NCBI RefSeq assembly: GCF_000718165.1
Contig: NZ_JOEY01000002.1
Location: forward strand, 343,236 to 407,235
DNA length: 64,000 bases
Direction: 5' to 3'
DNA from: Streptomyces fulvoviolaceus
GTDB taxonomy: Bacteria > Actinomycetota > Actinomycetes > Streptomycetales > Streptomycetaceae
The position numbers and the translations under genes were made by a program. A model generated the notes under the pieces. It saw only the letters and a list, made by a program, of their open reading frames with translations. It made no database searches and was not told the origin of the DNA. Positions 17,385-24,936 of the stretch are shown one piece after another; within the stretch, counting starts at the first letter, position 1, and every line of letters begins with the position of its first letter.

Positions 17385-18446
17385 TCAGGCCGACGTGCTG
17401 ATGAGCTCGTCGGCGACCCACCGTGCGACGTCGACGGGGTAGGGCGCCGACAGCCCGAGGACGATGTGCCCGAAGCCGGCGTCGATCGCCTCGCCGATCG
17501 CGTCCTTGGTGAGGGCGGGCCGGTCGTAGGAGACGGACAGGTGGATCGAGCGGGTGAGGGAGGCGGGGTCGCGGCCGATCTCGGCGCAGCAGCGGTCGAG
17601 GAGTGCGCTGCGGGCGACGACGTCGTCGATGTCGCCGCCCGGGATGTTCCACAGGTCGGCGTGCTCGGCGACCACGCGCAGCGTCGCGGACGAGCGTCCG
17701 CCGATGAGGATCGGCGGGTGGGGGCGCTGGACGGGTTTGGGGTTGCCGAACGCTCCGGTGAGCTTCACATGGGTGCCGTGGAAGTCGAACGGCTTCTCCT
17801 CGGTCCACAACCGCCGGATCACCGTGCACGCTTCGGCGAGGCTCTGCACGGCGTGGGTGGTGTCGTGGAAGGGCAGGCCGTGAGCGGCGTACTCGCGTCG
17901 GGCCAGGGGATGGCCGGGCCGTGAGCCGACGCCGATACCGAAGTCGAGCCGTCCGCCGGAGACGATGTCGACGGTCGTGGCGATCTTGGCCAGCAGTGCG
18001 GGCGGCCGGAAGCGGTTGCTGGTCACCATGACGCCGAGCCGCAGGCGGCGGGTCCGGGCTGCCAGGGCCTGTCCGGCGGATCAGGCCGGCTGTAAGAAAC
18101 GGCACGTCTTAGCTGACCCGAGCGGGGTCTGGTGCGTGCAGCTGCAAGGCGGAGGAGGGCGGCGACGCGGAGCGTCGGCAACCGACGACAACGCCGCAGA
18201 TGTGCGTGCCAGACCCCGCGACGCCGGCATGATCCGCCGGACAGGCCCTAGGGCCGAGAGCAGGGTCCAGCCTTCGTAGGCCGGGCCGTCCGGGTCGCCG
18301 CCGATCGGCATGAGGTGGTCGAACAGCCAGGCGTGCTCGATCTCCGGGATCGCGTCGGCCTCGCGCCAGACGCGTAAGACCTCGTGGTAGTCGACCTGCA
18401 TGGGGGCGGTCATGATCCCGAAACGGGGCCGGGGGGTGTCGGTCAT
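17385..18446 (-). pseudogene. LLM-class F420-dependent oxidoreductase, interrupted by a MITE
   Basis: The reading frame starts at ATG 18446 (MTDTPRPRFGIMTAPMQVD), continues to TLLSAL near 18250, and resumes with AARTRRLRLGVMVTSNRF near 18061 through the TGA at 17385. Between them lie 186 bp made of a 182-bp inverted-repeat element plus a 4-bp target duplication. The insertion length keeps the frame but introduces stop codons, so the protein is truncated after about 120 codons. Without the insert the protein would be about 291 residues, the usual size for these flavin/F420 luciferase-like enzymes, with GVGSRPGHPLARREYAAHG and PILIGGRSSATLRVVAEHAD intact. The sharp junctions and undecayed C-terminus point to a recent event. 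It is the second gene of an operon with the aldo/keto reductase (ATGA overlap). Confidence 0.9.
18066..18247. mobile_element. 182-bp MITE with 20-bp inverted ends, inserted in the LLM gene
   Basis: The ends are perfect inverted repeats. Counting two flanking bases they read AGGGCCTGTCCGGCGGATCA on both strands, with a few more matching bases (CCGGC) inside. Flanking tetranucleotides are CCAG (18062-18065) and CTAG (18248-18251), a 4-bp target duplication with one change. Inside is a second imperfect palindrome built on GCGGGGTCTGG (near 18122 and 18215). There is no transposase, so the element must have been moved in trans by an IS with matching ends. The target resembles the YTAR preference of IS5-like elements; that family link is inference. 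Confidence 0.88.
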
Positions 18447-19474
18447 CGGGTCGTCGGCCTCCTGCGCAGTGACGGGTCGAGCAGCGCGGGCGGGGTGTCG
18501 AACTTCTCGTGCGCGGCCAGATCGGTGCCGGGGGCGACGACGGTGTCGATCGCGTCGAGGACGTCGGCCGGCAACACGGTGTCGGCGGCGGCGAGTTGTG
18601 CGTGCAGGTGATCAGGCGTGCGGGGGCCGATGAGGGCGCTGGTCGCGGCGGGGTGGGCGGTCACGAAGCCGAGCGCGAGCTGGATCATGGTCAGGCCGGC
18701 CTCGTCGGCGATCCCGGCCAGCCGCTCGACGGCGTCGTACCGGGCCTGGTTGGCGGGGAGGGCGGTGTCGAAGCGTTCCGGCATGAACGCCGAGCGGTTG
18801 GTGGTGACCTCCCGTCCCTTGCGGACCGCGCCCGACAGCCACCCCGAGGCCAGCGGGCTCCACACCAGCACGCCGAGCCCGTACTCCTCGGCGACCGGCA
18901 GCACATGGGCCTCGATGCCACGCTGCAGGATCGAGTAGCTGGGCTGCTCGGTGACATAACGGCTCAGACGATGCTCGCGAGCGGCCCACTGGGCCTGCAC
19001 GACGCGGTACGCCGGGAAGGTCGAGGAGCCGAAGTAGCGGATCTTTCCCGCGCGTTGGAGGTCGGTGAGGGCCGAGAGGGTCTCCTCGTCACCGGTGCGC
19101 GGATCCCACCGGTGGACCTGATACAGATCGACGTGGTCGACACCGAGCCGGCGCAGACTGTCGTCCAGCGCGGTGACCAGCCAACGGCGCGAACTGCCCT
19201 GGTGGTTGCGCTCGTCGCCCATCGGCATGGTCGCCTTCGTGGCCAGCACGATGTCGTCGCGACGGCCGGCGATGGCCTTGCCGACCATCTCCTCCGACTC
19301 GCCGGCGCCGTACATGTCGGCGGTGTCGATGAGGTTGACGCCGGCGTCGAGAGCGGCGTCGACGATGGCGGTGGCCTCGTCCTGGGTGGTGCGCCCGATC
19401 GCGCCGAAGTTCATCGCGCCGAGCGCGAGGGAGCTGACCTGCACGCCGGTGCGGCCCAAGGTGCGGTACTGCAT
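18443..19474 (-). CDS. Aldo/keto reductase
   Basis: The 343-residue protein starts at ATG 19474 with GGAGGA 8 nt upstream; the longer open frame would run through the operator region. It starts MQYRTLGRTGVQVSSLALGAMNFG, the usual opening of AKR barrel enzymes. The catalytic Asp and Tyr lie in LIDTADMYGAGESEE, the Lys in DIVLATKATMPMG, and the His in VDLYQVHRWD. Such enzymes reduce carbonyls with NADPH. It is the first gene of an operon whose second gene, the LLM oxidoreductase, is broken. It diverges from a TetR regulator with two operators between, so it is probably induced by a small-molecule ligand. Confidence 0.88.
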   Translation of the reverse strand: MQYRTLGRTGVQVSSLALGAMNFGAIGRTTQDEATAIVDAALDAGVNLIDTADMYGAGESEEMVGKAIAGRRDDIVLATKATMPMGDERNHQGSSRRWLVTALDDSLRRLGVDHVDLYQVHRWDPRTGDEETLSALTDLQRAGKIRYFGSSTFPAYRVVQAQWAAREHRLSRYVTEQPSYSILQRGIEAHVLPVAEEYGLGVLVWSPLASGWLSGAVRKGREVTTNRSAFMPERFDTALPANQARYDAVERLAGIADEAGLTMIQLALGFVTAHPAATSALIGPRTPDHLHAQLAAADTVLPADVLDAIDTVVAPGTDLAAHEKFDTPPALLDPSLRRRPTTR

Positions 19475-19505
19475 GACGGTGTTCCTCCGTGACATGATGA
19501 GTAAA

Positions 19506-19547
19506 CGGAACCTCGTTCCGGAACGACGATACGGAACACCGTTCCGT
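19506..19547. promoter_or_regulatory. Two perfect TetR operators
   Basis: CGGAACCTCGTTCCG (19506-19520) and ACGGAACACCGTTCCGT (19531-19547) are perfect palindromes with the same half-site CGGAAC and a 3-nt centre. Their centres are 26 bp apart. They lie between the divergent aldo/keto reductase and TetR genes and most likely bind the TetR protein. The three GGCTCGG[TC]AGTG repeats at about 19555-19595 follow immediately. Confidence 0.75.
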
Positions 19548-19619
19548 TTAACAAGGCTCGGTAGTGGGGCTCGGCAGTGAGGCTCGGTAGTGAGGCTCGC
19601 CAGGGGAAGGAACGGCACG

Positions 19620-20204
19620 GTGAACGACAGCGACGAGGGTGCGTCCAGGCGCAAGGACGCCCGGCGCAACAAGGAGACGCTGCTCGACGCGGCCGCCGCG
19701 GTCTTCGTCACGTCGGGCGTGGAAGCGCCGGTACGCGACATCGCGGCCGAGGCCGGCGTCGGGCTCGGCACGATCTACCGCCACTTCCCGACGCGGGCGG
19801 ATCTCATCATCGCCGTCTACCGGCACCAGGTGGAGGCCTGCGCGGAGGCAGGGCCGGCTCTGCTTCGGTCCAGCGCGACCCCGCACGCCGCACTGGCCCA
19901 GTGGATCGACCACTTCGTCGACTTCCTGGTCACCAAGCACGGCCTCGCCGCCGTACTGCAGTCCGGCAACGCCGACTTCGACGCGCTGCACGCCTACTTC
20001 CTCGACCGCCTCGTGCCCGTGTGCACCCAACTGCTCGAAGCCGCGGCCGCCGCCGGCGAGATCCGCTCCGCCCTGCAGGCCTACGAACTCATGCGCGGCG
20101 TCGGAAACCTCTGCATCGGCGCGGACAGCGACCCCCGCTACGACGCACGCCGACTGGTCGAACTCCTCATCGCGGGACTGCGTCTGCCGGCCCCTCGGGG
20201 CTAG
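19620..20204 (+). CDS. TetR-family repressor
   Basis: The 194-residue protein starts at GTG 19620, preceded by AGGGGAAGG. The N-terminal HTH (about 15-60: LLDAAAAVFVTSGV ... VGLGTIYRHFPTRADLI) is typical of TetR proteins. The helical C-terminal ligand domain ends before residue 190. It sits beside two matching palindromes and opposite the aldo/keto reductase operon, so autoregulation and repression of that operon are likely. The methyltransferase gene begins 10 bp downstream, so the two may be co-transcribed. The ligand is unknown. Confidence 0.88.
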   Translation: MNDSDEGASRRKDARRNKETLLDAAAAVFVTSGVEAPVRDIAAEAGVGLGTIYRHFPTRADLIIAVYRHQVEACAEAGPALLRSSATPHAALAQWIDHFVDFLVTKHGLAAVLQSGNADFDALHAYFLDRLVPVCTQLLEAAAAAGEIRSALQAYELMRGVGNLCIGADSDPRYDARRLVELLIAGLRLPAPRG

Positions 20205-20214
20205 TGTCGGGTTC

Positions 20215-20859
20215 ATGGCAATCGACGAGGATGCCCTGCTGGCGGAACAGGTTGCTTACTACCGGGCCCGCGCTCCCGAGTACGACCGGGTGTACGCCGA
20301 GCGCGAGGACCTGCGCGAGCTGCGGCGCGCGGCCGACGACCTCCCGATCACCGGGGACGTCCTGGAGCTGGCCTGCGGAACCGGACAGTGCACCGGCGCC
20401 CTGGCAGCGCGGGCGCGCTCGGTGACCGCCGTCGACGCGTCACCGGAGGTGCTGGGCATCGCCCGAGCCCGGACCGCCGCGCCCGACGTCCGCTTCGAGC
20501 AGGCCGACCTGTTCCGGTGGCGGCCGTCGCGCCGCTACGACACCGTGTTCTTCGCCTTCTGGCTCTCCCACGTCCCGCCGTCCCGGCTGGGCGACTTCTG
20601 GAACACCGTCGCCGCCGCACTCGCGCCCGGCGGCAAAGTCGTCTTCATCGACGAAGGCCCCGCCTCGGCCGCCCGCGAGGAAGTCGCCTCGGACATACGC
20701 CGGCTCGACGACGGCAGCGAGTACCGGATCGTGAAGGTCCTCCACGATCCGGATCAACTCAACGGGGAACTCGCCGAGTTGGGGTGGTCGGCCGACATCC
20801 GCACGCAGGGCGAGTTCATCGTCGGTATCGCGGAACCACGCCCTACGACCGTCCGCTGA
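20215..20859 (+). CDS. Class I SAM-dependent methyltransferase
   Basis: The 214-residue protein has the SAM-binding motif I VLELACGTGQCTGALA (about 50-65). Motif II contains VTAVDASPEVL, and motif III is ALAPGGKVVFIDEGP. The substrate cannot be predicted. The gene follows the TetR gene by 10 bp and has no strong ribosome-binding site of its own. Its last 17 bp overlap the end of the convergent membrane protein gene at 20843. Confidence 0.85.
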   Translation: MAIDEDALLAEQVAYYRARAPEYDRVYAEREDLRELRRAADDLPITGDVLELACGTGQCTGALAARARSVTAVDASPEVLGIARARTAAPDVRFEQADLFRWRPSRRYDTVFFAFWLSHVPPSRLGDFWNTVAAALAPGGKVVFIDEGPASAAREEVASDIRRLDDGSEYRIVKVLHDPDQLNGELAELGWSADIRTQGEFIVGIAEPRPTTVR

Positions 20860-21484
20860 CAAGGGCCCTGCGCCGCAGCGGCTCCGGCCCGCACGCCGCC
20901 CACACCAGCACCGCTCCCACCAGCAGCACCGCCCACCGCTGGTGTGCCGCCTCCCAGCGCGGGTCGCCCACCGCGACGAACAGGTCCCAGCGGCCGGGCA
21001 GGAGCAGCGGGGCCAGGGTCGCCGTGGTCAGGAGGGCGGCCGCGACCGACGGGCCCGGTTCGGGTTCGTCCGAGAGGCGGACGGCCGTGGCCGCGGCGGC
21101 CAGGGCGAGGGCGATCGTCGCCGCCGCCTCCAGGGTGATCGCGCCCACCGGGGGGCGGGCCCCCGCCGGGACGAGAGCCAGCGCCGCCGTCCACCACAGC
21201 GCGGCCACCGGGGCGACCAGCGCCACCCGCAGCCCCGTCCGCACCCAACGCCGGGTCGTCACAGGGGTGGTGACGTGCCGGGCGGGGTCGTCCAGGAGGA
21301 AGGTCAGGCCCAGGGCGAAGGCGAGGGCCGCGGCGCGGAGGAGATTGAGGCCCAGCCACGCGTCCGGCGGACCGGACGTCAGCCGGGGCAACCCCACGAC
21401 CAGCAGTCCTACGGCCGCCCCCGCGCCCAACGCCCACCACGGCACCGTACGTGCCACGGGCCGGACCAGCGCCGTCCCCCTCAT
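20843..21484 (-). CDS. Membrane protein, probable fifth gene of the sigma/ABC operon
   Basis: Starting at ATG 21484 (MRGTALVRP), the product is 213 residues with about five hydrophobic segments (WWALGAGAAVGLLVVGL, LLRAAALAFALGLTFLL, VALVAPVAALWWTAALALV, AATIALALAAAATAV and VLLVGAVLVWAACG). The start lies in an 18-bp tandem repeat, each unit carrying AGGAG plus ATG, so initiation at 21502 is also possible. A longer frame to 21703 runs through an intergenic repeat and is unlikely. The gene is in the same direction as the ABC permease at 23407, and only the IS605-like element separates them. It was probably part of that transporter operon. Confidence 0.65.
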   Translation of the reverse strand: MRGTALVRPVARTVPWWALGAGAAVGLLVVGLPRLTSGPPDAWLGLNLLRAAALAFALGLTFLLDDPARHVTTPVTTRRWVRTGLRVALVAPVAALWWTAALALVPAGARPPVGAITLEAAATIALALAAAATAVRLSDEPEPGPSVAAALLTTATLAPLLLPGRWDLFVAVGDPRWEAAHQRWAVLLVGAVLVWAACGPEPLRRRALVSGRS

Positions 21485-21533
21485 TTTGTCGGCTCCTCTC
21501 ATTTTGTCGGCTCCTCTCAATTTGTCGGCTCCC
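21480..21533. repeat. Three 18-bp tandem repeats over a translation start
   Basis: Units at 21480-21497, 21498-21515 (identical) and 21516-21533 (two changes) read CTCATTTTGTCGGCTCCT on the plus strand. On the coding minus strand each unit contains AGGAG and, in the first two, an ATG 8 nt later. Translated they give RGADK[ML] repeats in frame, so copy-number changes would add or remove start sites without shifting the frame. Confidence 0.75.
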
Positions 21534-21591
21534 CTCAACTGTTCGCTCCCACCAGGGAGCTCCGCCCCCCTGGCCCCGGCCAATGCCCGCA

Positions 21592-21632
21592 CTTCCCCAC
21601 GCTTGGCTGCGCTCGCGCGGGGGACCCCCATC
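21592..21632. repeat. Second copy of the streptomycete intergenic repeat
   Basis: The stretch reading CTTGGCTGCGCTCGCGCGGG followed by GGACCCCCATCC matches the repeat at 17263-17304. It lies upstream of the membrane protein start and argues that this stretch is non-coding. Confidence 0.6.
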
Positions 21633-21703
21633 CCGACTCGGTCGGCCAAGAAGTGAACCTCCACAGTCCCGTCCACTCCCCCTACCAGGTTCATCGGCTT
21701 CAC

Positions 21704-21723
21704 CTCCGCCGTTCACGGCGGAG
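21704..21723. repeat. Left-end hairpin of the IS605-like element
   Basis: An 8-bp perfect stem closes a TTCA loop. Such imperfect or perfect subterminal hairpins are the TnpA recognition structures of IS200/IS605 elements. Confidence 0.7.
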
Positions 21724-21761
21724 CGTCGGGGTGGCGTTCCGGCGGAGCCGGGCGGTGCAGG

Positions 21762-22052
21762 TCAGGTCGGGCGTTGCTGCTGTCGGATGTACTGCTTGAC
21801 GATGGTGAGGGGTGCTCCGCCGCAGGAGGCTGCGAAGTAGGAGCCGGACCAGAAGCGTCCGCCCCACAAGTGGCGGCGTACGTGGGGTTCGAACTCCTGG
21901 CGCAGGCGGCGTGAGGAAACGCCCTTGAGAGAGTTCACCAGCTTCGACAGGGCGACCTTGGGCGGATAGTGCACCAGGAGATGGACGTGAAGGTTGTAGA
22001 TCACTTGTCGACCGGTTCTGACGTCTTTGTTTGGCTTCCACCTCGGTGACAT
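21762..22052 (-). pseudogene. tnpA: tnpA, Y1 transposase with an internal deletion
   Basis: The 96-residue frame has the normal start (MSPRWKPNKDVRTG) and end (FAASCGGAPLTIVKQYIRQQ, with the catalytic Tyr) of streptomycete IS200-type transposases. The family is normally about 140 residues, and the second beta-strand region is missing. The sequence jumps from VIYNLHVHL directly to LVHYPPKVALSK. The HVHL block occurs twice in full-length proteins, once after YNL or YAL and once in DHVHLLVHYPP. Recombination between these two coding repeats would delete about 45-50 codons in frame. The HUH-like H.H and the Tyr remain, but the fold is probably lost, so the element is likely immobile by itself. 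Confidence 0.8.
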
Positions 22053-22058
22053 AAACCA

Positions 22059-23372
22059 ATGTCAATGTCCCGTTCCGTGAAGCAACAGGACGGTCAACAG
22101 GGGCTGGTGAAGCGGCAGTTCGGGCATCGCGCCCGACTGGCACTCACCCCTGCCCAGGTGGCGGTCCTGGACGGGCAGGCACATGCGGCCCGTACCACCT
22201 GGAACCTGCTGCACGACTGGTGGACGATGCTGCCCAGGGCCAAGCGGACCCTGGCGGCGGCCGACAGGGTGATCCGGCAGGGCCGGGCCGAGCTCGACTG
22301 GCTCGGGGTGCTGCCCGCGCAGTCCGCCCAGGCGGTGCTCAAGACCTACTTCCGGGCGTGGCGGAACTGCTGGGAAGGACGGGCGGGGGCCCCGGAGTTC
22401 AAGTCCCGCATCCGCACGAAGCTGAGCGTCGACATCCCGCAGGGCCGTGACCTCCACGTAGTGCGGGTGCACCGCCGGTGGGGCATGGTCACTATCCCCA
22501 AGCTCGGCCGGGTCCGCTTCCGCTGGACCAAGGACCTCCCGGTCGGTAGGGGTGCGGACAAGAACAACAGGATCACCGGGGCCAGGCTGGTCAAGGACGC
22601 TCTGGGCTGGCACATCGCCTTCCGCGTCCAGGCCCTGACCAAAGCCCCCGCCGAACATCCGGGGCCCGAGGTCGGCATCGACGCCGGGGTCACCATCCCA
22701 CTGGCCCTGTCCGACGGCGAAAGAGCCGAGCACGACCCCTGGCTGTCCAAGAAGGAGGAGGCCCGCTTGCTGTCCTTCGAGCAGCGCGCCGCCCGCCGTA
22801 AGGAGCACCGGAAGAAGGGCGAGCGAACCAGCCGCCGCCTGCACAGGACGTACGACCAGATCGCCCGCATCCGCGCGACAGCCAAGCGCCGACGCGAGGA
22901 CTGGCAGCACAAAACCACCACCGCCATCGCGCACACATACGGCACGGTGGCGGTCGAAGCACTCCCCATCACGAACATGACCAAGTCCGCCAAAGGCACC
23001 ATCGAGCAGCCAGGCAAGAACGTCGCGCAGAAGGCAGGCCTCAACCGCTCGATCCTCGGCGAGGCCTGGGGGCACACCGTGCAGCTGCTGGCGTACAAAC
23101 TCGCCCAGCGGGGCGGACTTCTGGCCGAAGTTCCCGCCCCGGGGACGTCCCAGGAGTGTTCCAAGTGCCACACGGTGACACCGGGCAGCCGGAGGAACCA
23201 GGCCGAGTTCGTGTGCAACAACCCCGCGTGCGGCTGGGAAGGCAACGCCGATCACAACGCCGCCCGCACCGTGCTTCACCGATACCGGACGGGCCACGCG
23301 CTCGTCCCGGCTGCCGGGAGGGCAGTCGTCAGGCGCGCTGGTCACGGCGTCAAACCAGCCACCGCAAGGTAG
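22059..23372 (+). CDS. tnpB: TnpB RNA-guided nuclease of the IS605-like element
   Basis: The 437-residue protein has an N-terminal OrfB helix-turn-helix/wedge part (about 1-200). It is followed by a RuvC domain with Asp in VGIDAGVTIP, Glu in VAVEALPITN and Asp in NADHNAARTVL. A zinc ribbon (CSKCHTVTPG ... CNNPACGW) sits between the last two. All catalytic acids are present, so the nuclease looks intact. TnpB proteins cut DNA next to a short TAM, guided by an omega RNA made from the right end of the element. The gene begins 6 bp from the divergent tnpA start. The basic C-terminal tail after the last RuvC motif is longer than minimal. Confidence 0.9.
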   Translation: MSMSRSVKQQDGQQGLVKRQFGHRARLALTPAQVAVLDGQAHAARTTWNLLHDWWTMLPRAKRTLAAADRVIRQGRAELDWLGVLPAQSAQAVLKTYFRAWRNCWEGRAGAPEFKSRIRTKLSVDIPQGRDLHVVRVHRRWGMVTIPKLGRVRFRWTKDLPVGRGADKNNRITGARLVKDALGWHIAFRVQALTKAPAEHPGPEVGIDAGVTIPLALSDGERAEHDPWLSKKEEARLLSFEQRAARRKEHRKKGERTSRRLHRTYDQIARIRATAKRRREDWQHKTTTAIAHTYGTVAVEALPITNMTKSAKGTIEQPGKNVAQKAGLNRSILGEAWGHTVQLLAYKLAQRGGLLAEVPAPGTSQECSKCHTVTPGSRRNQAEFVCNNPACGWEGNADHNAARTVLHRYRTGHALVPAAGRAVVRRAGHGVKPATAR

Positions 23373-23410
23373 GTAGGAATCTCCCCCACTCACGGGGGAG
23401 AGAGCTTCAA
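23250..23410 (+). ncRNA. Probable omega RNA scaffold at the right end
   Basis: In characterised IS605/IS1341 elements the guide RNA covers the 3' end of tnpB and the right end, with the guide taken from the flanking DNA. Here this segment spans the last 120 bp of tnpB, a pyrimidine/purine spacer and the perfect 8-bp right-end hairpin (23380-23401). The guide would begin at about 23411, i.e. within the 3' end of the ABC permease gene. The boundaries are inferred from the family, not seen. Confidence 0.45.
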
Positions 23411-24936
23411 TCACACTCATCCGCCCCCTTCGGCACCTCGACCCCCAGCACCCGAGCCACCTCGGCCGTCGTGACTCCCGAGGCCGTCAGCTCGGCCCAG
23501 TTCTTCTTCACCGCGGCCGTCACCTCGGCCCGCGGCCGGGACAGCAACTCCCGTACGACATCCGTCTGTCCGGCGGACATCGACAGCGAGTCGGTCGGCG
23601 CCAGGACGATCGAGGAGCCGGCCGTGCTGTCGTCGAGGCGGACGTTACGGAGGGAGGTCATCGGGTCGGAGGCACCCCCCAGTGCCAGCCACATGACCGT
23701 GACCATGCGGCCGTCGCACAGCTCGCTGCCCTTGGACTCGGTGCCCGCCACCAGGACGGAGGCGACCGCCACCGAGAACTCCGGGACCCGGTTGCCGCCC
23801 CAGCGGGTGCCGACGGTGACCTGCCCGGAGTCCTTGAGCGGGTCCAGAGCGCCGTCGCCGGTGAGGCCGTAGCGCGCCTCGACCCGCTGCCGTACGAGCA
23901 ACTGTTCCGAAGCCGCCGAGCCGCCCGCGAGGGACTGGACCCGGTCCACGGCCCCCGCCCAGGTACCCACCCGGCCCGTCCACTCGGGAAAGAAACAGTA
24001 CTTCGAGCCGTCACGCCCCACGCACGTCTCGTCCTCCGCCGGTGCCACCGACGCCTGCTTCCGCGCCGCCGTCAGTTCCGGCGAGACGCCTCCGGACTGG
24101 CCGACCGCACCCGCCAGCGTCAGCGCCACCGCACCGGCCGCCCCCGCCTTCAGCACCCGGGAGCGGCCGCCGCCCACCAGCACCGCACCCACCGCCGCCA
24201 GCAGCGCCAGCCCCGTCAGATACAGCGCGTGCCACGCGGCCGGCCGACCGATCAGCTCCGACGGCAGCGTGTTCGTGCTGGCCTCGCTCACAACCGGCAT
24301 CAGCCAGCGGCTCCACTCCGCGTCGCCCGTGCCCGCGGCGACGAAGATGAAGAAGGCGAAGATGCCGATCACGATGACCGGCGCGGCGAACACCGACGGG
24401 ATGAGCCGGGCCGCCAGGACGCCCGCGGCACCGCAGAGCAGCACGTACAGAGGGCCGACGGCCAGTTCGGCGGGCGAGCCGTGGCCCACCGCGCCCGGCC
24501 TGAGCGCCTGCACCATGAACTCGGCCAGCACGATCAGCGCCGTCATCACCGCGAACGGCACGACGGACAGCACGTGCGCGACCGTACGCCGCCACGACTC
24601 CATGACCAGCACCTCGAACTGCCGGTCCGTACCGCGTCGGCGGGAGCGCAGCGCGGCCCGGTTGACGCAGACGAACAGCGCGATCCCGAAGAGCGCCGAA
24701 CCGGACTGCGTAGCGCGGTCGGCGTCCTGGAGGGCCGGGAAGGCGTCCATGCCCTCACGGCCGTTGAACAGCGACCAGCCGGTGAGGCCGAGATACAGGG
24801 CGAGCGTGGCCAGCACCGGGATGTACCAGAGCAGGTCGCGTGTCTCGAAGCGGGCCAGCGCGAACACGGCGGCCCACGAGCGGCGCGCCTGGTCATCCCC
24901 CACGGAGGGAGCCGTTCTCTCCATGACCGTGCTCAC
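23407..24936 (-). CDS. ABC transporter permease (ABC-2 type) with extracytoplasmic C-terminal region
   Basis: The protein is 509 residues from GTG 24936, which overlaps the ATPase stop by 4 bp and has GGAGGT 6 nt upstream; an ATG four codons later is possible. Six or seven hydrophobic segments occupy about residues 25-270. A long soluble region with CVGRDGSKYCFF and ELCDGRM follows, probably outside the membrane. It pairs with the ATPase encoded just upstream. The stop codon (23407-23409) lies within the right end of the IS605-like element, so the last one or two residues come from the insertion. Confidence 0.82.
   Translation of the reverse strand: MSTVMERTAPSVGDDQARRSWAAVFALARFETRDLLWYIPVLATLALYLGLTGWSLFNGREGMDAFPALQDADRATQSGSALFGIALFVCVNRAALRSRRRGTDRQFEVLVMESWRRTVAHVLSVVPFAVMTALIVLAEFMVQALRPGAVGHGSPAELAVGPLYVLLCGAAGVLAARLIPSVFAAPVIVIGIFAFFIFVAAGTGDAEWSRWLMPVVSEASTNTLPSELIGRPAAWHALYLTGLALLAAVGAVLVGGGRSRVLKAGAAGAVALTLAGAVGQSGGVSPELTAARKQASVAPAEDETCVGRDGSKYCFFPEWTGRVGTWAGAVDRVQSLAGGSAASEQLLVRQRVEARYGLTGDGALDPLKDSGQVTVGTRWGGNRVPEFSVAVASVLVAGTESKGSELCDGRMVTVMWLALGGASDPMTSLRNVRLDDSTAGSSIVLAPTDSLSMSAGQTDVVRELLSRPRAEVTAAVKKNWAELTASGVTTAEVARVLGVEVPKGADECD

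Larger units (their letters stand above)
21695..23410. mobile_element. IS605-like element with defective tnpA and intact tnpB
   Basis: Divergent tnpA (minus) and tnpB (plus) are bounded by subterminal hairpins. The left hairpin is CTCCGCCG-TTCA-CGGCGGAG at 21704-21723. The right hairpin has perfect 8-bp arms at 23380-23387 and 23394-23401. There are no inverted terminal repeats or target duplication, as expected for single-strand Y1 transposition. The left boundary is placed after TTCAT (21690-21694) and the right boundary after CTTCAA (23410); both are inferred to within a few bases. Flanking genes on both sides read on the minus strand. Confidence 0.8.

Noticed and set aside
20843..21703. 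286-codon version of the membrane protein starting at 21703
   Set aside because: The extra 70 residues run through an intergenic repeat and an 18-bp tandem array; the start near 21484 has a proper AGGAG.
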